Part shown: positions 8,985 to 17,159 of the stretch, one piece after another
Layout: each line of letters starts with the position of its first letter
Numbering within the stretch: the stretch's first letter is position 1
Source: Roseibium aquae
GTDB lineage: Bacteria > Pseudomonadota > Alphaproteobacteria > Rhizobiales > Stappiaceae
Length of the DNA: 64,000 bases
Assembly (NCBI RefSeq): GCF_008711285.1
Contig: NZ_VXDC01000004.1
Coordinates: forward strand, 290,823-354,822
Reading direction: 5' to 3'
Translations under genes and position numbers: made by a program
Notes under the pieces: generated by a model
Told to the model about the DNA's origin: nothing
Databases searched by the model: none
Seen by the model: the letters and a program-made list of their open reading frames with translations, nothing else

Positions 8985-9253
8985 GCCCGCCTTTATAGCC
9001 AAGCTCCGTAACAAAATTTTTGCAACAAACAGAGTGTCATCGCCGGGGATGGGCATGGCATCGATTGGCAAGTCGCGGCGCGATCAATCGATCAAGGCTG
9101 CGGGCAGAAAACCGCATGGACCATGACCGGGCAAAGCCCGCACCTTTGAAGTATCCATGACAAGCCGGACAGACTGCTTTTATGCGTCCGGTCGCCCTCG
9201 CATTCAGGGGGCCAGCCCCTTCCCCGCCACCGTCACAATCCATCCCGACCACG

Positions 9254-9271
9254 CCCTTTTTCACAAAAGGG
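9254..9271 (-). terminator. Hairpin just downstream of the lacI-type gene
   Basis: CCCTTTT (9254-9260) and AAAAGGG (9265-9271) form a 7-bp stem with a TCAC loop, starting three bases past the stop of the LacI gene on the minus strand. There is no long T run after it, so it is only terminator-like. Confidence 0.4.
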
Positions 9272-9273
9272 GG

Positions 9274-10302
9274 CTAGAGGGTCTGCCTTCGGCAGATCTC
9301 GACCGGCAGTTCGACACTTGGCGGCTCCAGGCCGTCCAGAGTCTCAACCAAGACACGGGCCGCCAATTGCCCCATCCGCCGGTGCGGGACATGCACCGTC
9401 GTGAGCGGGTACGGTGCGACCTGCGCGAGTTCGATGTCATCGAAGCCCGTGATGGCGACATCCTCCGGCACCCGCAATCCCAGACTTGCCGCGCCTTTCA
9501 AGGCGCCGATCGCAAGGACATCGTTCCCGCACATCACGACTTCGGGTTGTGCGGCGCCGGACATCAGCTGCGCGAAGGCTGCTTCGCCATTTTCAATCGA
9601 ATAGGTGGTCTCGATCAGTTGGAGCGTGCCGGGATCAAGGTGGGCGTCGCGCATGGCCGCGCGGATCCCCTCGACCCGATCCCGTGCCCGGTCGTTGGTT
9701 CCGGTTTCGGCGGATATGCATCCAATCGCCGTGTATCCCTCTTGAATGACCATATCGGCGAGTTGTTTCATGGCTTTACGGTTGTCAAATCCGACCGAAA
9801 GCAGGCCGCTGTCCGGCCGTGACGCCCAGGTCAGAACGACAGGGATATCGCGCTTTTCCAGATAGTCGTAGATGCGTGCATCCCTCTGGTAGCCGATCAG
9901 CAAAAGCGCATCTGCCCCCCGCGCGCTCAAGGTTTTGATCTGCTGCTCTTCCAGATCGAGCCGATAGGAGGATGAGGCGACCAGGAGCGTGCGCCCGTGG
10001 CGCTGCAATTCCTCTTGAAACGCCTGCAGCCCGCGCGCGAAGATGGCGTTCTCCATGGTCGGAATAATGGCGCCGACCATGTTGGTGCGGTTCGAGGCAA
10101 GCGCACGCGCGCTGAAATTGGGCGAATAACCCAGGCGCTCCACCGCTTCCATCACCCGTTTCAAGGTTTTCTCGCTGACGACCGTCGGAGAATTGAGACA
10201 CCTGGACACGGTCGCCGTCGATACGCCTGCCGCAGCGGCCACATCTGCAACGGTCGGGACGGGCCGTCCGCCGGAGCTATGGGTTTTGTCCATCTCTGCC
10301 AT
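9274..10302 (-). CDS. LacI-family repressor, likely regulator of the sulfonate operon
   Basis: Dimeric DNA-binding repressor, 342 residues. The HTH (TVADVAAAAGVSTATVSRCLN, about 18-38) and hinge helix (SPNFSARALASNRTN) are standard LacI. The remainder is a periplasmic-binding-protein-like sensor domain with DALLLIGY, GNDVLAIGA and AITGFDDIELA. It is divergent from the TRAP/hps/suy operon, and a LacI-type palindrome (10381-10404) sits over that operon's promoter. The inducer is inferred to be the sulfonate or a catabolite, not shown. Other known DHPS clusters use different regulator families, so the LacI control here is a variation. Confidence 0.9.
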   Translation of the reverse strand: MAEMDKTHSSGGRPVPTVADVAAAAGVSTATVSRCLNSPTVVSEKTLKRVMEAVERLGYSPNFSARALASNRTNMVGAIIPTMENAIFARGLQAFQEELQRHGRTLLVASSSYRLDLEEQQIKTLSARGADALLLIGYQRDARIYDYLEKRDIPVVLTWASRPDSGLLSVGFDNRKAMKQLADMVIQEGYTAIGCISAETGTNDRARDRVEGIRAAMRDAHLDPGTLQLIETTYSIENGEAAFAQLMSGAAQPEVVMCGNDVLAIGALKGAASLGLRVPEDVAITGFDDIELAQVAPYPLTTVHVPHRRMGQLAARVLVETLDGLEPPSVELPVEICRRQTL

Positions 10303-10372
10303 TCCAAGTAAGTGGCAGCCGCACCATTCGCTGCCGAAACCGATGTCCGCTCATGGAAAATACACTTTTCGC

Positions 10373-10404
10373 TTGTCAGAAGAAATGTAACCGCTTACAT
10401 TTCT
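10373..10404 (+). promoter_or_regulatory. Promoter with overlapping LacI-type operator for the sulfonate operon
   Basis: A perfect inverted repeat AGAAATGTAA (10381-10390), centre CCGC, TTACATTTCT (10395-10404) contains the LacI-family core TGTAACCGCTTACA. It lies over a sigma70-like promoter: TTGTCA (10373-10378), 17-bp spacer, TACATT (10396-10401). Binding would block RNA polymerase. The site is 35 bp before the first operon gene and 79 bp upstream of the lacI start, so it may also autoregulate the repressor. Confidence 0.75.
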
Positions 10405-10438
10405 AATCGCTGGGTGATCTGATCATTGGGAGGTGATC

Positions 10439-10618
10439 ATGCTGTTGGCTTTGGCAGGAGGCTTCTTCTGCGTTTACGTGATCAACGTGTGGATTGGATC
10501 CTTTGGCGGAACACCGTTTTTTGGCGCTGTCGGAGAGATGCTGTGTTTGTTCGCAGTATCCATCTCATTCACGGCGGCGGTCCTGAGGAAGGAAGCGGAG
10601 AAGAAAGCCAGCAAATAA
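10439..10618 (+). CDS. Small two-helix membrane protein, first gene of the sulfonate TRAP operon
   Basis: Protein of 59 residues with two hydrophobic helices (about 2-20 and 30-50) and a lysine/glutamate-rich cytoplasmic-looking tail RKEAEKKASK. The start is ATG 10439, chosen because GGGAGG lies 5 bases upstream; a GTG two codons earlier would overlap that ribosome site. It is the first gene after the operator and is followed 28 bp later by the TRAP binding protein. I do not recognise the family. Its position suggests an accessory or assembly factor of the TRAP transporter, but the normal DctQ-like small subunit is encoded separately downstream. Confidence 0.7.
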   Translation: MLLALAGGFFCVYVINVWIGSFGGTPFFGAVGEMLCLFAVSISFTAAVLRKEAEKKASK

Positions 10619-10645
10619 TCGGCAAACTGGAATTTCTGGGAGGAA

Positions 10646-11791
10646 ATGATGAAAAAGACAGAAGACCTGGCCTCACATGAGCGCCGTAATTTCTTGAAGC
10701 TGACCAGCAAGGGCGCGTTTACCGCCGCGGTCGTGGCCGGGGCCGCCGGGACGCTTTGGTCCGACGAAGCCGTTGCGCAGACGGCCCAGGAAGAGCGCGA
10801 GCGCCAACAGGCCGCGGACCACACGATGACACTTGCGACCGCCTATGTTCTCGGCGCATCGCGCAGCTATCCGATCATGCAGCTCGACCTGAAGGAAAAC
10901 ATCCAGAACGCGACCAACGGCAAGGTTTATGTAAAACTGGCGCCGGGAGGCCAGCTTGGAGCCGGTGGCGCGCTGGTTCAGGCCGTCCAGGGCGGCACCA
11001 TCCAGGCAGCGCAGCACTCGCTTGCCAACTTCGCGCCGTTCGCCTCCGCTGTGGATCTCATCAACATGCCGTATTTCTGCGGCTCAAACCAGCGCTTTAC
11101 AAATCTTGTGACCTCCGATGCCTGGAAGCGGGAAGTCCATCCGAAGATCGAAGCCTCCGGCTTCAAGGCGCTGTTCTACGTGGTCATTGATCCCCGCGTC
11201 GTCGCAATTCGCAGAGGCGGCAACCAGGTGATCACCCCGGGCGATCTGGCTGGCGTGAAGTTCAGGGTGCCAGGTTCGGCGATGCTTCAGCAGTATTACC
11301 GGATGGTCGGCGCCAATCCCACGCCGGTGGCCTGGGGCGAAACACCCTCGGCGATCAAGCAAGGCGTGGCGGATGCGCTCGATCCGTCAGTCGGCGCGCT
11401 CTACGTGTTCGGCTTCAAGGATATTCTCAGCCATGTGACCTTCACGCAAGCCGTGCCGGACAGCCAAGTGTATTCGATGAACCTGGAGTGGTTCAATTCC
11501 CTGCCTGCCGATGTCCAGGAAGGCATCGAGTTCGCCGGTGAAATCACCGCTCAGCAAAACCTTGCCAAGGTTCCGGCCGCCCGGTCCTTCGCCATGGCCG
11601 AACTGGTCAAGTCGGGCGTCGAGTTCCACTCGCTGACCGAAGATCAGTTGGCCGAATGGCAGGCTGCCGGTGGATACCAGCGCTCTGAGTGGGATGAGTT
11701 CAAGGTGGAACTGGCCGGCTCCATGGATACGTTCAACCGCCTTGAAGAGGCCGCGAACACCCAGGGCCGCTACTACGTGCACGACGCCTAA
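10646..11791 (+). CDS. TRAP transporter substrate-binding protein, Tat-exported (DctP family)
   Basis: Extracytoplasmic binding component of a TRAP importer, 381 residues. The N-terminus has a twin-arginine signal, ERRNFLKLTSKGAF followed by an alanine/glycine-rich hydrophobic core, ending near AVAQT. The mature domain shows the usual TRAP motif region GGQLGAGGALVQAVQGGTIQ and KFRVPGSAMLQQYYRMVGANPTPVAWGE. The genes after it (HpsN-like, SuyA, SuyB) point to a C3 sulfonate such as DHPS or sulfolactate as ligand, which is inference from context. Tat export suggests folding before secretion. It is called hpsK in some roseobacter clusters; the symbol is withheld because the substrate is not proven. 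Confidence 0.88.
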   Translation: MMKKTEDLASHERRNFLKLTSKGAFTAAVVAGAAGTLWSDEAVAQTAQEERERQQAADHTMTLATAYVLGASRSYPIMQLDLKENIQNATNGKVYVKLAPGGQLGAGGALVQAVQGGTIQAAQHSLANFAPFASAVDLINMPYFCGSNQRFTNLVTSDAWKREVHPKIEASGFKALFYVVIDPRVVAIRRGGNQVITPGDLAGVKFRVPGSAMLQQYYRMVGANPTPVAWGETPSAIKQGVADALDPSVGALYVFGFKDILSHVTFTQAVPDSQVYSMNLEWFNSLPADVQEGIEFAGEITAQQNLAKVPAARSFAMAELVKSGVEFHSLTEDQLAEWQAAGGYQRSEWDEFKVELAGSMDTFNRLEEAANTQGRYYVHDA

Positions 11792-11802
11792 GGGCTGAAC
11801 GA

Positions 11803-11830
11803 CGGCCGGCGCCATCAAGAGCGCTGGCCG
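11803..11830 (+). terminator. Intercistronic hairpin after the TRAP binding-protein gene
   Basis: CGGCCGGCGC (11803-11812) pairs with GCGCTGGCCG (11821-11830) over ten positions with one G-U pair and an 8-nt loop. No T run follows. Such hairpins between a binding protein and its membrane subunits commonly protect the upstream mRNA or attenuate transcription, giving more binding protein than permease. Confidence 0.6.
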
Positions 11831-11912
11831 CGGGCACCGCGTGTTTTCACACATCTGATTTGCGCGACCACCGCATCGGCTCCACGGACTGATGGGAACG
11901 GGAGAGGAGTGC

Positions 11913-12431
11913 TTGAAGTTGAGTATCCTGAATGCAGTCGACAAAAACGGAGAGCGCTGGCTTCTTCTCGTCTTCTATATGATGCTTGTTCTCACAATGT
12001 TCATTGAGGTCGTCCGGCGGGAAGTATTTGCCTACTCGTCGATATGGGGCGAGGAAATCGTCCGATATTCCTTCATATACCTGGCCTGGATCGGAGCGGC
12101 ATCCGCCGTGAAGGAGCGCGGCCACATCCGGATCGACGTGCTGATGCAATATGTCGGCCCGAAGGCGAAGGCCGGACTCTACATCTTCGGCGACATCGTC
12201 ATGGCGGTAGTCGCGGTGATCGCCTTCATCTGGTCGCTCGAAACGGTGCTTGTTTCCGCCAAGTTCGGGTCGGTGACCCATGGCCTGCGCATCTCGCAGG
12301 TCTGGTTTTTGAGCGCTGTTCCCTTTGGCTTTGCGCTTGTTCTCTTCCGTCTCACGCAGTCCTTGCTGCGCGATATCCGCGACCTTCGTAACGGCCGTCC
12401 CGTTTACGAAGGCGACAAGTTGTTCGACTGA
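11913..12431 (+). CDS. TRAP transporter small membrane subunit (DctQ family)
   Basis: Small integral membrane subunit, about 172 residues with four transmembrane helices (WLLLVFYMMLVLTMF, then YSFIYLAWIGAASAV, a long helix from FGDIVMAVVAVIAF, and VWFLSAVPFGFALVLF). The conserved DctQ stretch WGEEIVRYSFIYLAWIGAA-KERGHIRIDVL is present. The start is uncertain: an ATG at 11892 has no ribosome site before it, whereas a TTG at 11913 has GGAGAGGAG just upstream, so I take the TTG. The gene is 11 bp before the large subunit. It bridges binding protein and DctM. Confidence 0.88.
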   Translation: MKLSILNAVDKNGERWLLLVFYMMLVLTMFIEVVRREVFAYSSIWGEEIVRYSFIYLAWIGAASAVKERGHIRIDVLMQYVGPKAKAGLYIFGDIVMAVVAVIAFIWSLETVLVSAKFGSVTHGLRISQVWFLSAVPFGFALVLFRLTQSLLRDIRDLRNGRPVYEGDKLFD

Positions 12432-12442
12432 GGAGACCGGTC

Positions 12443-13774
12443 ATGCTCTGGCAACATCTCCAACCCCAAACCATCGAACTCGGCTGGGATTTTTACGGTC
12501 CCGTCCTGCTGTTCGTTCTCCTCGTCGCGCTTGCGGTCCCGGTCTGGGCAGCAATAGGTGCTGCCGCGAGCCTCATGCTCGTCTGGTCCGGTGCCCTTCC
12601 CCTGTCCCTTGTCGGGGAAAAGCTTTTTAGCGGCATCGACGCCTTCGCCCTTACCGCCGTCCCCTTGTTCATCCTGACGGGCGATGCGCTCGTGCGCACC
12701 GGGCTCAGTCGAAAGTTCCTCGATGTCGCAGAAGCGCTGACCCAGTTCGCCAAGGGCGGCTTCGGCTCGGCAACCGTTCTTGTGTGCGGCATGTTCGCGG
12801 CGATCTCCGGATCGGATGCGGCTGGCGCCGCGGCGGTCGGCCGGATGACCATCGACCGGCTGGTGGAAAGTGGTTACCCCCGCCCCTACGCGTGTGCGCT
12901 GGTCGCTGCGGGCGCTTGCACGGGCATTCTGATCCCGCCCTCCATCGCCTACATCATTATCGGATTGGTCCTTGGCATATCCGCGTCCACGCTTTTTCTG
13001 GCCGCGATCATTCCCGGGCTTGCCATCCTGGTTTCCATTCTCGCCACCAATATCATCATGAACCGGCTTTACGGCTGGGAGGGCGGCGGCAATATCGGCC
13101 TCAGCGACTATTTCAGCCGCCTTTGGGGTGCCCTTAAATCAGGTTGGTACGCCTTCATCGTCCCGGCGATCATCTTCTACGGCATCTTTTCGGGCCGCTT
13201 GACCCCAACGGAAGCAGGCGCCACCGCCGTCGTGGTGACGATCGCCATCGGCTTTATCCTGGGAACGATGAAGCTGTCCGACTTTCCGGCCATGTTTGTC
13301 AGCTCGGCCAAGGTCAACGGCGTGATCATTCCGATCATCGCATTCTCCATTCCCCTGGCCGAAGCTCTTGCCATCATCGGGGTGCCGCAAGGTTTTGTCG
13401 CGGTGGCCACAGGTATCAGCGACGAGCCGTGGGTCCTCATCATGATGATGATCCTGGTGCTGATCGCCGCCGGGTGCGTCATGGAAACCACCCCGAACAT
13501 CGTGATCCTGGCGCCGATCCTGAAGCCTCTGGCAGACAACATCGGCATGAACGAGATCCAGTTCTGCATCATGATGATCACCGCGCTCGGTGTCGGCTTC
13601 ATCACGCCGCCGCTCGGTCTCAACCTGTTCGTCGTCTCCGGCCTGACTGGTGAGTCGATCCTCAAGATCGCCGCCCGGGCCGTCCCCTTCGTCCTCTTCA
13701 TGCTCGCAGTGACCCTGCTGATTGCCTATGTGCCGGCAATCTCCACCACGCTGCTGCCTGAAATCTACAAGTAG
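12443..13774 (+). CDS. TRAP transporter large membrane subunit (DctM family)
   Basis: Sodium-coupled permease subunit of the TRAP importer, 443 residues and about 12 hydrophobic segments, normal for DctM. Family signatures include FSGIDAFALTAVPLFILTGDAL, AAISGSDAAGAAAVGRM, LIPPSIAYIIIG and GFITPPLGLNLFVVSGL. Ribosome site GAGGAG precedes the start. The gene ends 8 bp before the HpsN-like dehydrogenase, tying import to catabolism in one operon. Confidence 0.92.
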   Translation: MLWQHLQPQTIELGWDFYGPVLLFVLLVALAVPVWAAIGAAASLMLVWSGALPLSLVGEKLFSGIDAFALTAVPLFILTGDALVRTGLSRKFLDVAEALTQFAKGGFGSATVLVCGMFAAISGSDAAGAAAVGRMTIDRLVESGYPRPYACALVAAGACTGILIPPSIAYIIIGLVLGISASTLFLAAIIPGLAILVSILATNIIMNRLYGWEGGGNIGLSDYFSRLWGALKSGWYAFIVPAIIFYGIFSGRLTPTEAGATAVVVTIAIGFILGTMKLSDFPAMFVSSAKVNGVIIPIIAFSIPLAEALAIIGVPQGFVAVATGISDEPWVLIMMMILVLIAAGCVMETTPNIVILAPILKPLADNIGMNEIQFCIMMITALGVGFITPPLGLNLFVVSGLTGESILKIAARAVPFVLFMLAVTLLIAYVPAISTTLLPEIYK

Positions 13775-13782
13775 GTTCAGCC

Positions 13783-15096
13783 ATGACCGTTGAATATCTG
13801 AAAAAAGCAGATCGAACCTCAACCAGCGATGCGTCCGAGACCACCAGGATCGTTCAGGAAATCCTGGATGCGATCGAGGCGGGCGGAGATGCCGCCGCGA
13901 TGGAATATGCCGCCAAGTTCGACAAGTATGACGGGGCGATTATTCTCAGCGCGGCAGACATCGAAGCGGCGAGCGCCAAGGTTCCGGAAAAACTGAAGAA
14001 CGACATTGGATTCGCCCACGCAAACGTGAAGCGCTTCGCCGAGGCCCAGCGGGAAACCTGCCAGAACATCGAGGTCGAGGTTATTCCGGGCTTGATCGCG
14101 GGCCAGAAAAGCATCCCGGTCAATACCGCGGGCTGTTATATTCCAGGAGGCCGTTACAGCCACATTGCCAGCGCGATCATGACCGTGACGACCGCCAAGG
14201 TGGCGGGGTGCGAGAACATTATCGCCTGCTCCCCGCCCCGGCCCGGGATCGGCATCAATCCGGCCATCATTCACGCAGCCCATGTGTGCGGCGCCGACAA
14301 GATTGTCGCCATGGGCGGCGTCCAGGGTGTGGCTGCCATGACCTTCGGCCTGTTCGGCCTGCCGAAGGCCAATATCCTCGTTGGTCCGGGCAATCAGTTT
14401 GTCGCGGAAGCCAAGCGGATCCTGTTCGGCCGCGTGGGCATCGATATGTTCGCAGGCCCCACCGACAGTCTAATCCTCGCCGACAAGACGGCCGATCCGG
14501 AAGTGGTCGCCGCCGACTTGGTCGGGCAGGCGGAACACGGCTACAACTCGCCGGTCTGGCTGGTCACCGACACCAGATCGCTCGCCGAGGAGGTGATGGC
14601 GCTGGTGCCCAAACTCATCGACGATCTGCCGGAGGTGAACAGCCAGAACGCGGCGGCCGCCTGGCGCGATTATGCCGAGGTGATCCTGTGCGACACCCGC
14701 GAGGAAATGGCGGCAACATCCGACGCCTATGCGCCCGAACATCTGACGGTACAGGCCGAGGACCTGGATTGGTGGCTGGACCGGCTGTCCTGCTACGGCT
14801 CCTTGTTCCTGGGCGAGGAAACCACCGTGGCTTTCGGCGACAAGGCGTCGGGCACGAACCATGTTTTGCCGACTTCGGGCGCCGCGTCCTACACGGGCGG
14901 CCTGTCGGTCCACAAGTTCATGAAGATCGTGACCTGGCAGCGGGCGACCCGCGAAGGGTCCAAACCGGTTGCCGAAGCGACAGCCCGCATTTCCCGCCTG
15001 GAAGGCATGGAAGGCCATGCCCGCACGGCGGACATCCGGCTCCGGAAGTATTTTCCAGGTGAGAACTTCGACCTGAGCGCGGAGGCCGCGGAATAA
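13783..15096 (+). CDS. hpsN: Histidinol-dehydrogenase-family enzyme, likely sulfopropanediol 3-dehydrogenase HpsN
   Basis: Zinc- and NAD-dependent dehydrogenase, 437 residues. It aligns with the HisD fold: NTAGCYIPGGRYSHIAS, GPGNQFVAEAKR, the zinc/active-site pieces GQAEHGYNSP and YAPEHLTVQ, and GTNHVLPTSGAASYTGGLSVHKF. It is in an operon with sulfonate-lyase genes, not histidine genes. HpsN oxidises the C3 hydroxyl of (R)-2,3-dihydroxypropane-1-sulfonate in two steps to (R)-sulfolactate, as HisD does on histidinol. The product is the substrate of SuyAB encoded downstream, which is the main reason for choosing HpsN over a generic HisD paralogue. Activity is inferred. Confidence 0.85.
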   Translation: MTVEYLKKADRTSTSDASETTRIVQEILDAIEAGGDAAAMEYAAKFDKYDGAIILSAADIEAASAKVPEKLKNDIGFAHANVKRFAEAQRETCQNIEVEVIPGLIAGQKSIPVNTAGCYIPGGRYSHIASAIMTVTTAKVAGCENIIACSPPRPGIGINPAIIHAAHVCGADKIVAMGGVQGVAAMTFGLFGLPKANILVGPGNQFVAEAKRILFGRVGIDMFAGPTDSLILADKTADPEVVAADLVGQAEHGYNSPVWLVTDTRSLAEEVMALVPKLIDDLPEVNSQNAAAAWRDYAEVILCDTREEMAATSDAYAPEHLTVQAEDLDWWLDRLSCYGSLFLGEETTVAFGDKASGTNHVLPTSGAASYTGGLSVHKFMKIVTWQRATREGSKPVAEATARISRLEGMEGHARTADIRLRKYFPGENFDLSAEAAE

Positions 15097-15100
15097 CGCC

Positions 15101-15853
15101 ATGTCCGGTTTGTTCGACATCTCCGGAAAGGTTGCCTGCGTCACCGGAGCAAGTTCCGGTCTTGGCCGGCAAGCGGCGACCGTGTTGGCCCGGGCCGGCG
15201 CATCGGTTGTCGGCGTCGCCCGCCGGGCCGCCGATCTCGAAGACTGGCGTCAGGAGGCCGGTGCCCAGACCGCCGCGGTTCCAGCCGATCTGAGCGACCG
15301 GTCAGCCATGTCTCGGATCGCGGAGGATATCGCGGCGCCCTTCGGCCCGCCGCAGATCCTGGTCCATGCGGCAGGGATCAACACCCGCGAACCGGCCGAT
15401 GAGGTGACCGAGGCCGGATGGGACATCACCATGACACTCAACCTCACGGTTCCATTTTTCCTCAGCAAGGCCTTCGTACCGGCAATGCGCGAAAAAGGCT
15501 GGGGCCGGATCGTCAATTTCGCCTCGCTCCAGACAACCCGGGCCTTTCCCGGCGGCATCGCCTATGGAGCCTCCAAGGGCGGGATTGGCCAATTGACCAG
15601 GGCGATGGCCGAGGCCTGGTCAAGGCATGGCATCAATGCCAATGCCATCGGCCCCGGCTTCTTCCCAACCGAGCTGACGGCCGCTGTCTTTGGCGATGAA
15701 GCGCGGGCGCAGCGCAACGCGGACCAGACCTGTATCGGCCGCAATGGCGCCCTTGAGGATATCGACGGGCCGATCCTGTTCCTGTGCTCGGATGCCTCCC
15801 GGTATGTGACCGGTCAGGTCCTGATGGTCGACGGGGGGTTCACCGCAAAATGA
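15101..15853 (+). CDS. Short-chain dehydrogenase/reductase (candidate DHPS 2-dehydrogenase)
   Basis: NAD(P)-dependent SDR of classical length, 250 residues. TGASSGLGRQAA binds cofactor near residues 14-25. The catalytic set is the serine in NFASLQTT and Y-x3-K in IAYGASKGG, and the C-terminus ends QVLMVDGGFTAK. In the known DHPS pathway, two C2-specific dehydrogenases (HpsO, HpsP) interconvert the DHPS enantiomers so that HpsN can use both. This SDR and the following zinc dehydrogenase are the natural candidates for that pair. I cannot say which is which. Its stop overlaps the next start. Confidence 0.85.
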   Translation: MSGLFDISGKVACVTGASSGLGRQAATVLARAGASVVGVARRAADLEDWRQEAGAQTAAVPADLSDRSAMSRIAEDIAAPFGPPQILVHAAGINTREPADEVTEAGWDITMTLNLTVPFFLSKAFVPAMREKGWGRIVNFASLQTTRAFPGGIAYGASKGGIGQLTRAMAEAWSRHGINANAIGPGFFPTELTAAVFGDEARAQRNADQTCIGRNGALEDIDGPILFLCSDASRYVTGQVLMVDGGFTAK

Positions 15854-16845
15854 AAGCCCTTGTCTATACCGGTCTCGAAACCCAGGCCTATCGGGATTTT
15901 GCCGATCCGGTTCCAGCGGCCGGCGAAGCGCTGATCAAGGTGGCGCATACCGGGATCTGCGGCTCGGACATGCATGCCTTTCTCGGTCACGACGAGCGCC
16001 GGCCCGCCCCGCTTATTCTTGGTCATGAAGTTGCCGGAACCGTCATGTCCGGCGCGCTCGAAGGCAAGCGTGTCACCGTCAATCCCCTGGTCACTTGCGG
16101 AACCTGCGCGGCCTGCGCATCTGGCCGCGACAATCTGTGCCCGGACCGGCAGATCATCTCCATGCCGCCGCGCGAAGGCGGGTTTGCCGAGTATCTTGCC
16201 ATGCCCGAACGCAATCTCGTGGTCGTGCCGGATCACATTTCGGACGCGCAGGCCGCCCTTGCCGAACCCATTGCCTGCGGCTGGCATGCCATCAAGCTGG
16301 CGAAACGGGCATCGATGGTCGATCCGGTGGACGCAAAGGCCCTTGTCATCGGCGGCGGCGCAATCGGCCTTGGCGCGGCTCTTTCGTTGAAGGCGCAAGG
16401 GATTTCCAACGTCCGGCTTGTCGAACCCAATGCGGAACGGGCGCAGTATCTTGCCTCCGCTTGCGGGATTGACATCCTGACCCCAGACCAGGCGGGTGCC
16501 AGCGGGCATTATGATCTGATCGTCGACGGCGTCGGATATGCCGCAACGCGAGCAACCGCCTCCAAACTGGCAAGACCGGGCGGCGTCATTGTCCACATCG
16601 GACTGGGATCCGCCGATGGCGGGCTCGATATCCGCCGCATGACGCTGCAGGAAATCACCCTCATCGGCACCTACACCTACACGGCCGAAGACTTCCGCGA
16701 GACCGCCAAGGCCATGTTCGATGGCCGGCTGGGCGCGCTCGACTGGACCGAGATCCGGCCGCTGTCCGATGGACTGAACGCTTTCAACGACCTCCGTAAA
16801 GGCGCGGTTTCTGTTCCGAAGATCCTACTCACACCAGACACTTGA
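15850..16845 (+). CDS. Zinc-dependent medium-chain alcohol dehydrogenase (candidate partner DHPS 2-dehydrogenase)
   Basis: MDR-family dehydrogenase, 331 residues. The start at ATG 15850 overlaps the SDR stop; a longer upstream open frame lies inside the SDR. Catalytic zinc ligands lie in GICGSDMHAF and GHEVAG. A structural zinc site CGTCAACASGRDNLC (about 78-92) and an NAD-binding VIGGGAIGLGAALSL follow. It resembles L-idonate, galactitol and threonine dehydrogenases. Context suggests oxidation or reduction at C2 of dihydroxypropanesulfonate together with the SDR. The alternative is a general polyol dehydrogenase. Confidence 0.85.
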   Translation: MKALVYTGLETQAYRDFADPVPAAGEALIKVAHTGICGSDMHAFLGHDERRPAPLILGHEVAGTVMSGALEGKRVTVNPLVTCGTCAACASGRDNLCPDRQIISMPPREGGFAEYLAMPERNLVVVPDHISDAQAALAEPIACGWHAIKLAKRASMVDPVDAKALVIGGGAIGLGAALSLKAQGISNVRLVEPNAERAQYLASACGIDILTPDQAGASGHYDLIVDGVGYAATRATASKLARPGGVIVHIGLGSADGGLDIRRMTLQEITLIGTYTYTAEDFRETAKAMFDGRLGALDWTEIRPLSDGLNAFNDLRKGAVSVPKILLTPDT

Positions 16846-16855
16846 GGAGACATTC

Positions 16856-17146
16856 ATGTCTGAAATTCCGCATCTTCTCGTCCACGAACACGCCGACAAT
16901 GTCGGTGTCGTGGTTGTGGAAGGGCTGACCAAGGGCACCGACATGCTGTGCTGCGTCACCCATGACAATTCCACCTTCCGCCTGACCGCCGGCGCAGATG
17001 TTCCGATCGGCCACAAGATCGCTCTGAAGGATCTCAAAGAAGGCGACACGGCCATCAAATACGGCGAGGACATCGGCAAGATCATTGCCGACATCCCGAA
17101 GGGCGACCACGTCCACACCCACAATTGCAAAACCAAGCGCTGGTAA
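16856..17146 (+). CDS. suyA: (2R)-sulfolactate sulfo-lyase small subunit SuyA
   Basis: SAF-domain protein of 96 residues corresponding to the N-terminal domain of altronate dehydratases. Visible features are [43 protein letters not shown] (the SAF signature with the pocket lysine and histidine) and a C-terminal [12 protein letters not shown]. SuyA with SuyB cleaves (R)-3-sulfolactate to pyruvate and sulfite. Fused UxaA proteins act on altronate; the separate small subunit and the sulfonate context favour Suy. The gene follows the zinc dehydrogenase by 10 bp, with GAGGAG as ribosome site, and precedes suyB by 13 bp. Confidence 0.87.
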   Translation: MSEIPHLLVHEHADNVGVVVVEGLTKGTDMLCCVTHDNSTFRLTAGADVPIGHKIALKDLKEGDTAIKYGEDIGKIIADIPKGDHVHTHNCKTKRW

Positions 17147-17159
17147 GGAGCCGCCTGAC

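Noticed and set aside
10820..11050. Sec signal peptide for the first TRAP binding protein
   Set aside because: The N-terminus carries RRNFLK and a weakly hydrophobic core typical of Tat export instead.
13783..15096. Calling the HisD-like gene a histidine biosynthesis enzyme
   Set aside because: No his genes nearby; it is inside a TRAP-SuyAB operon, which fits HpsN.
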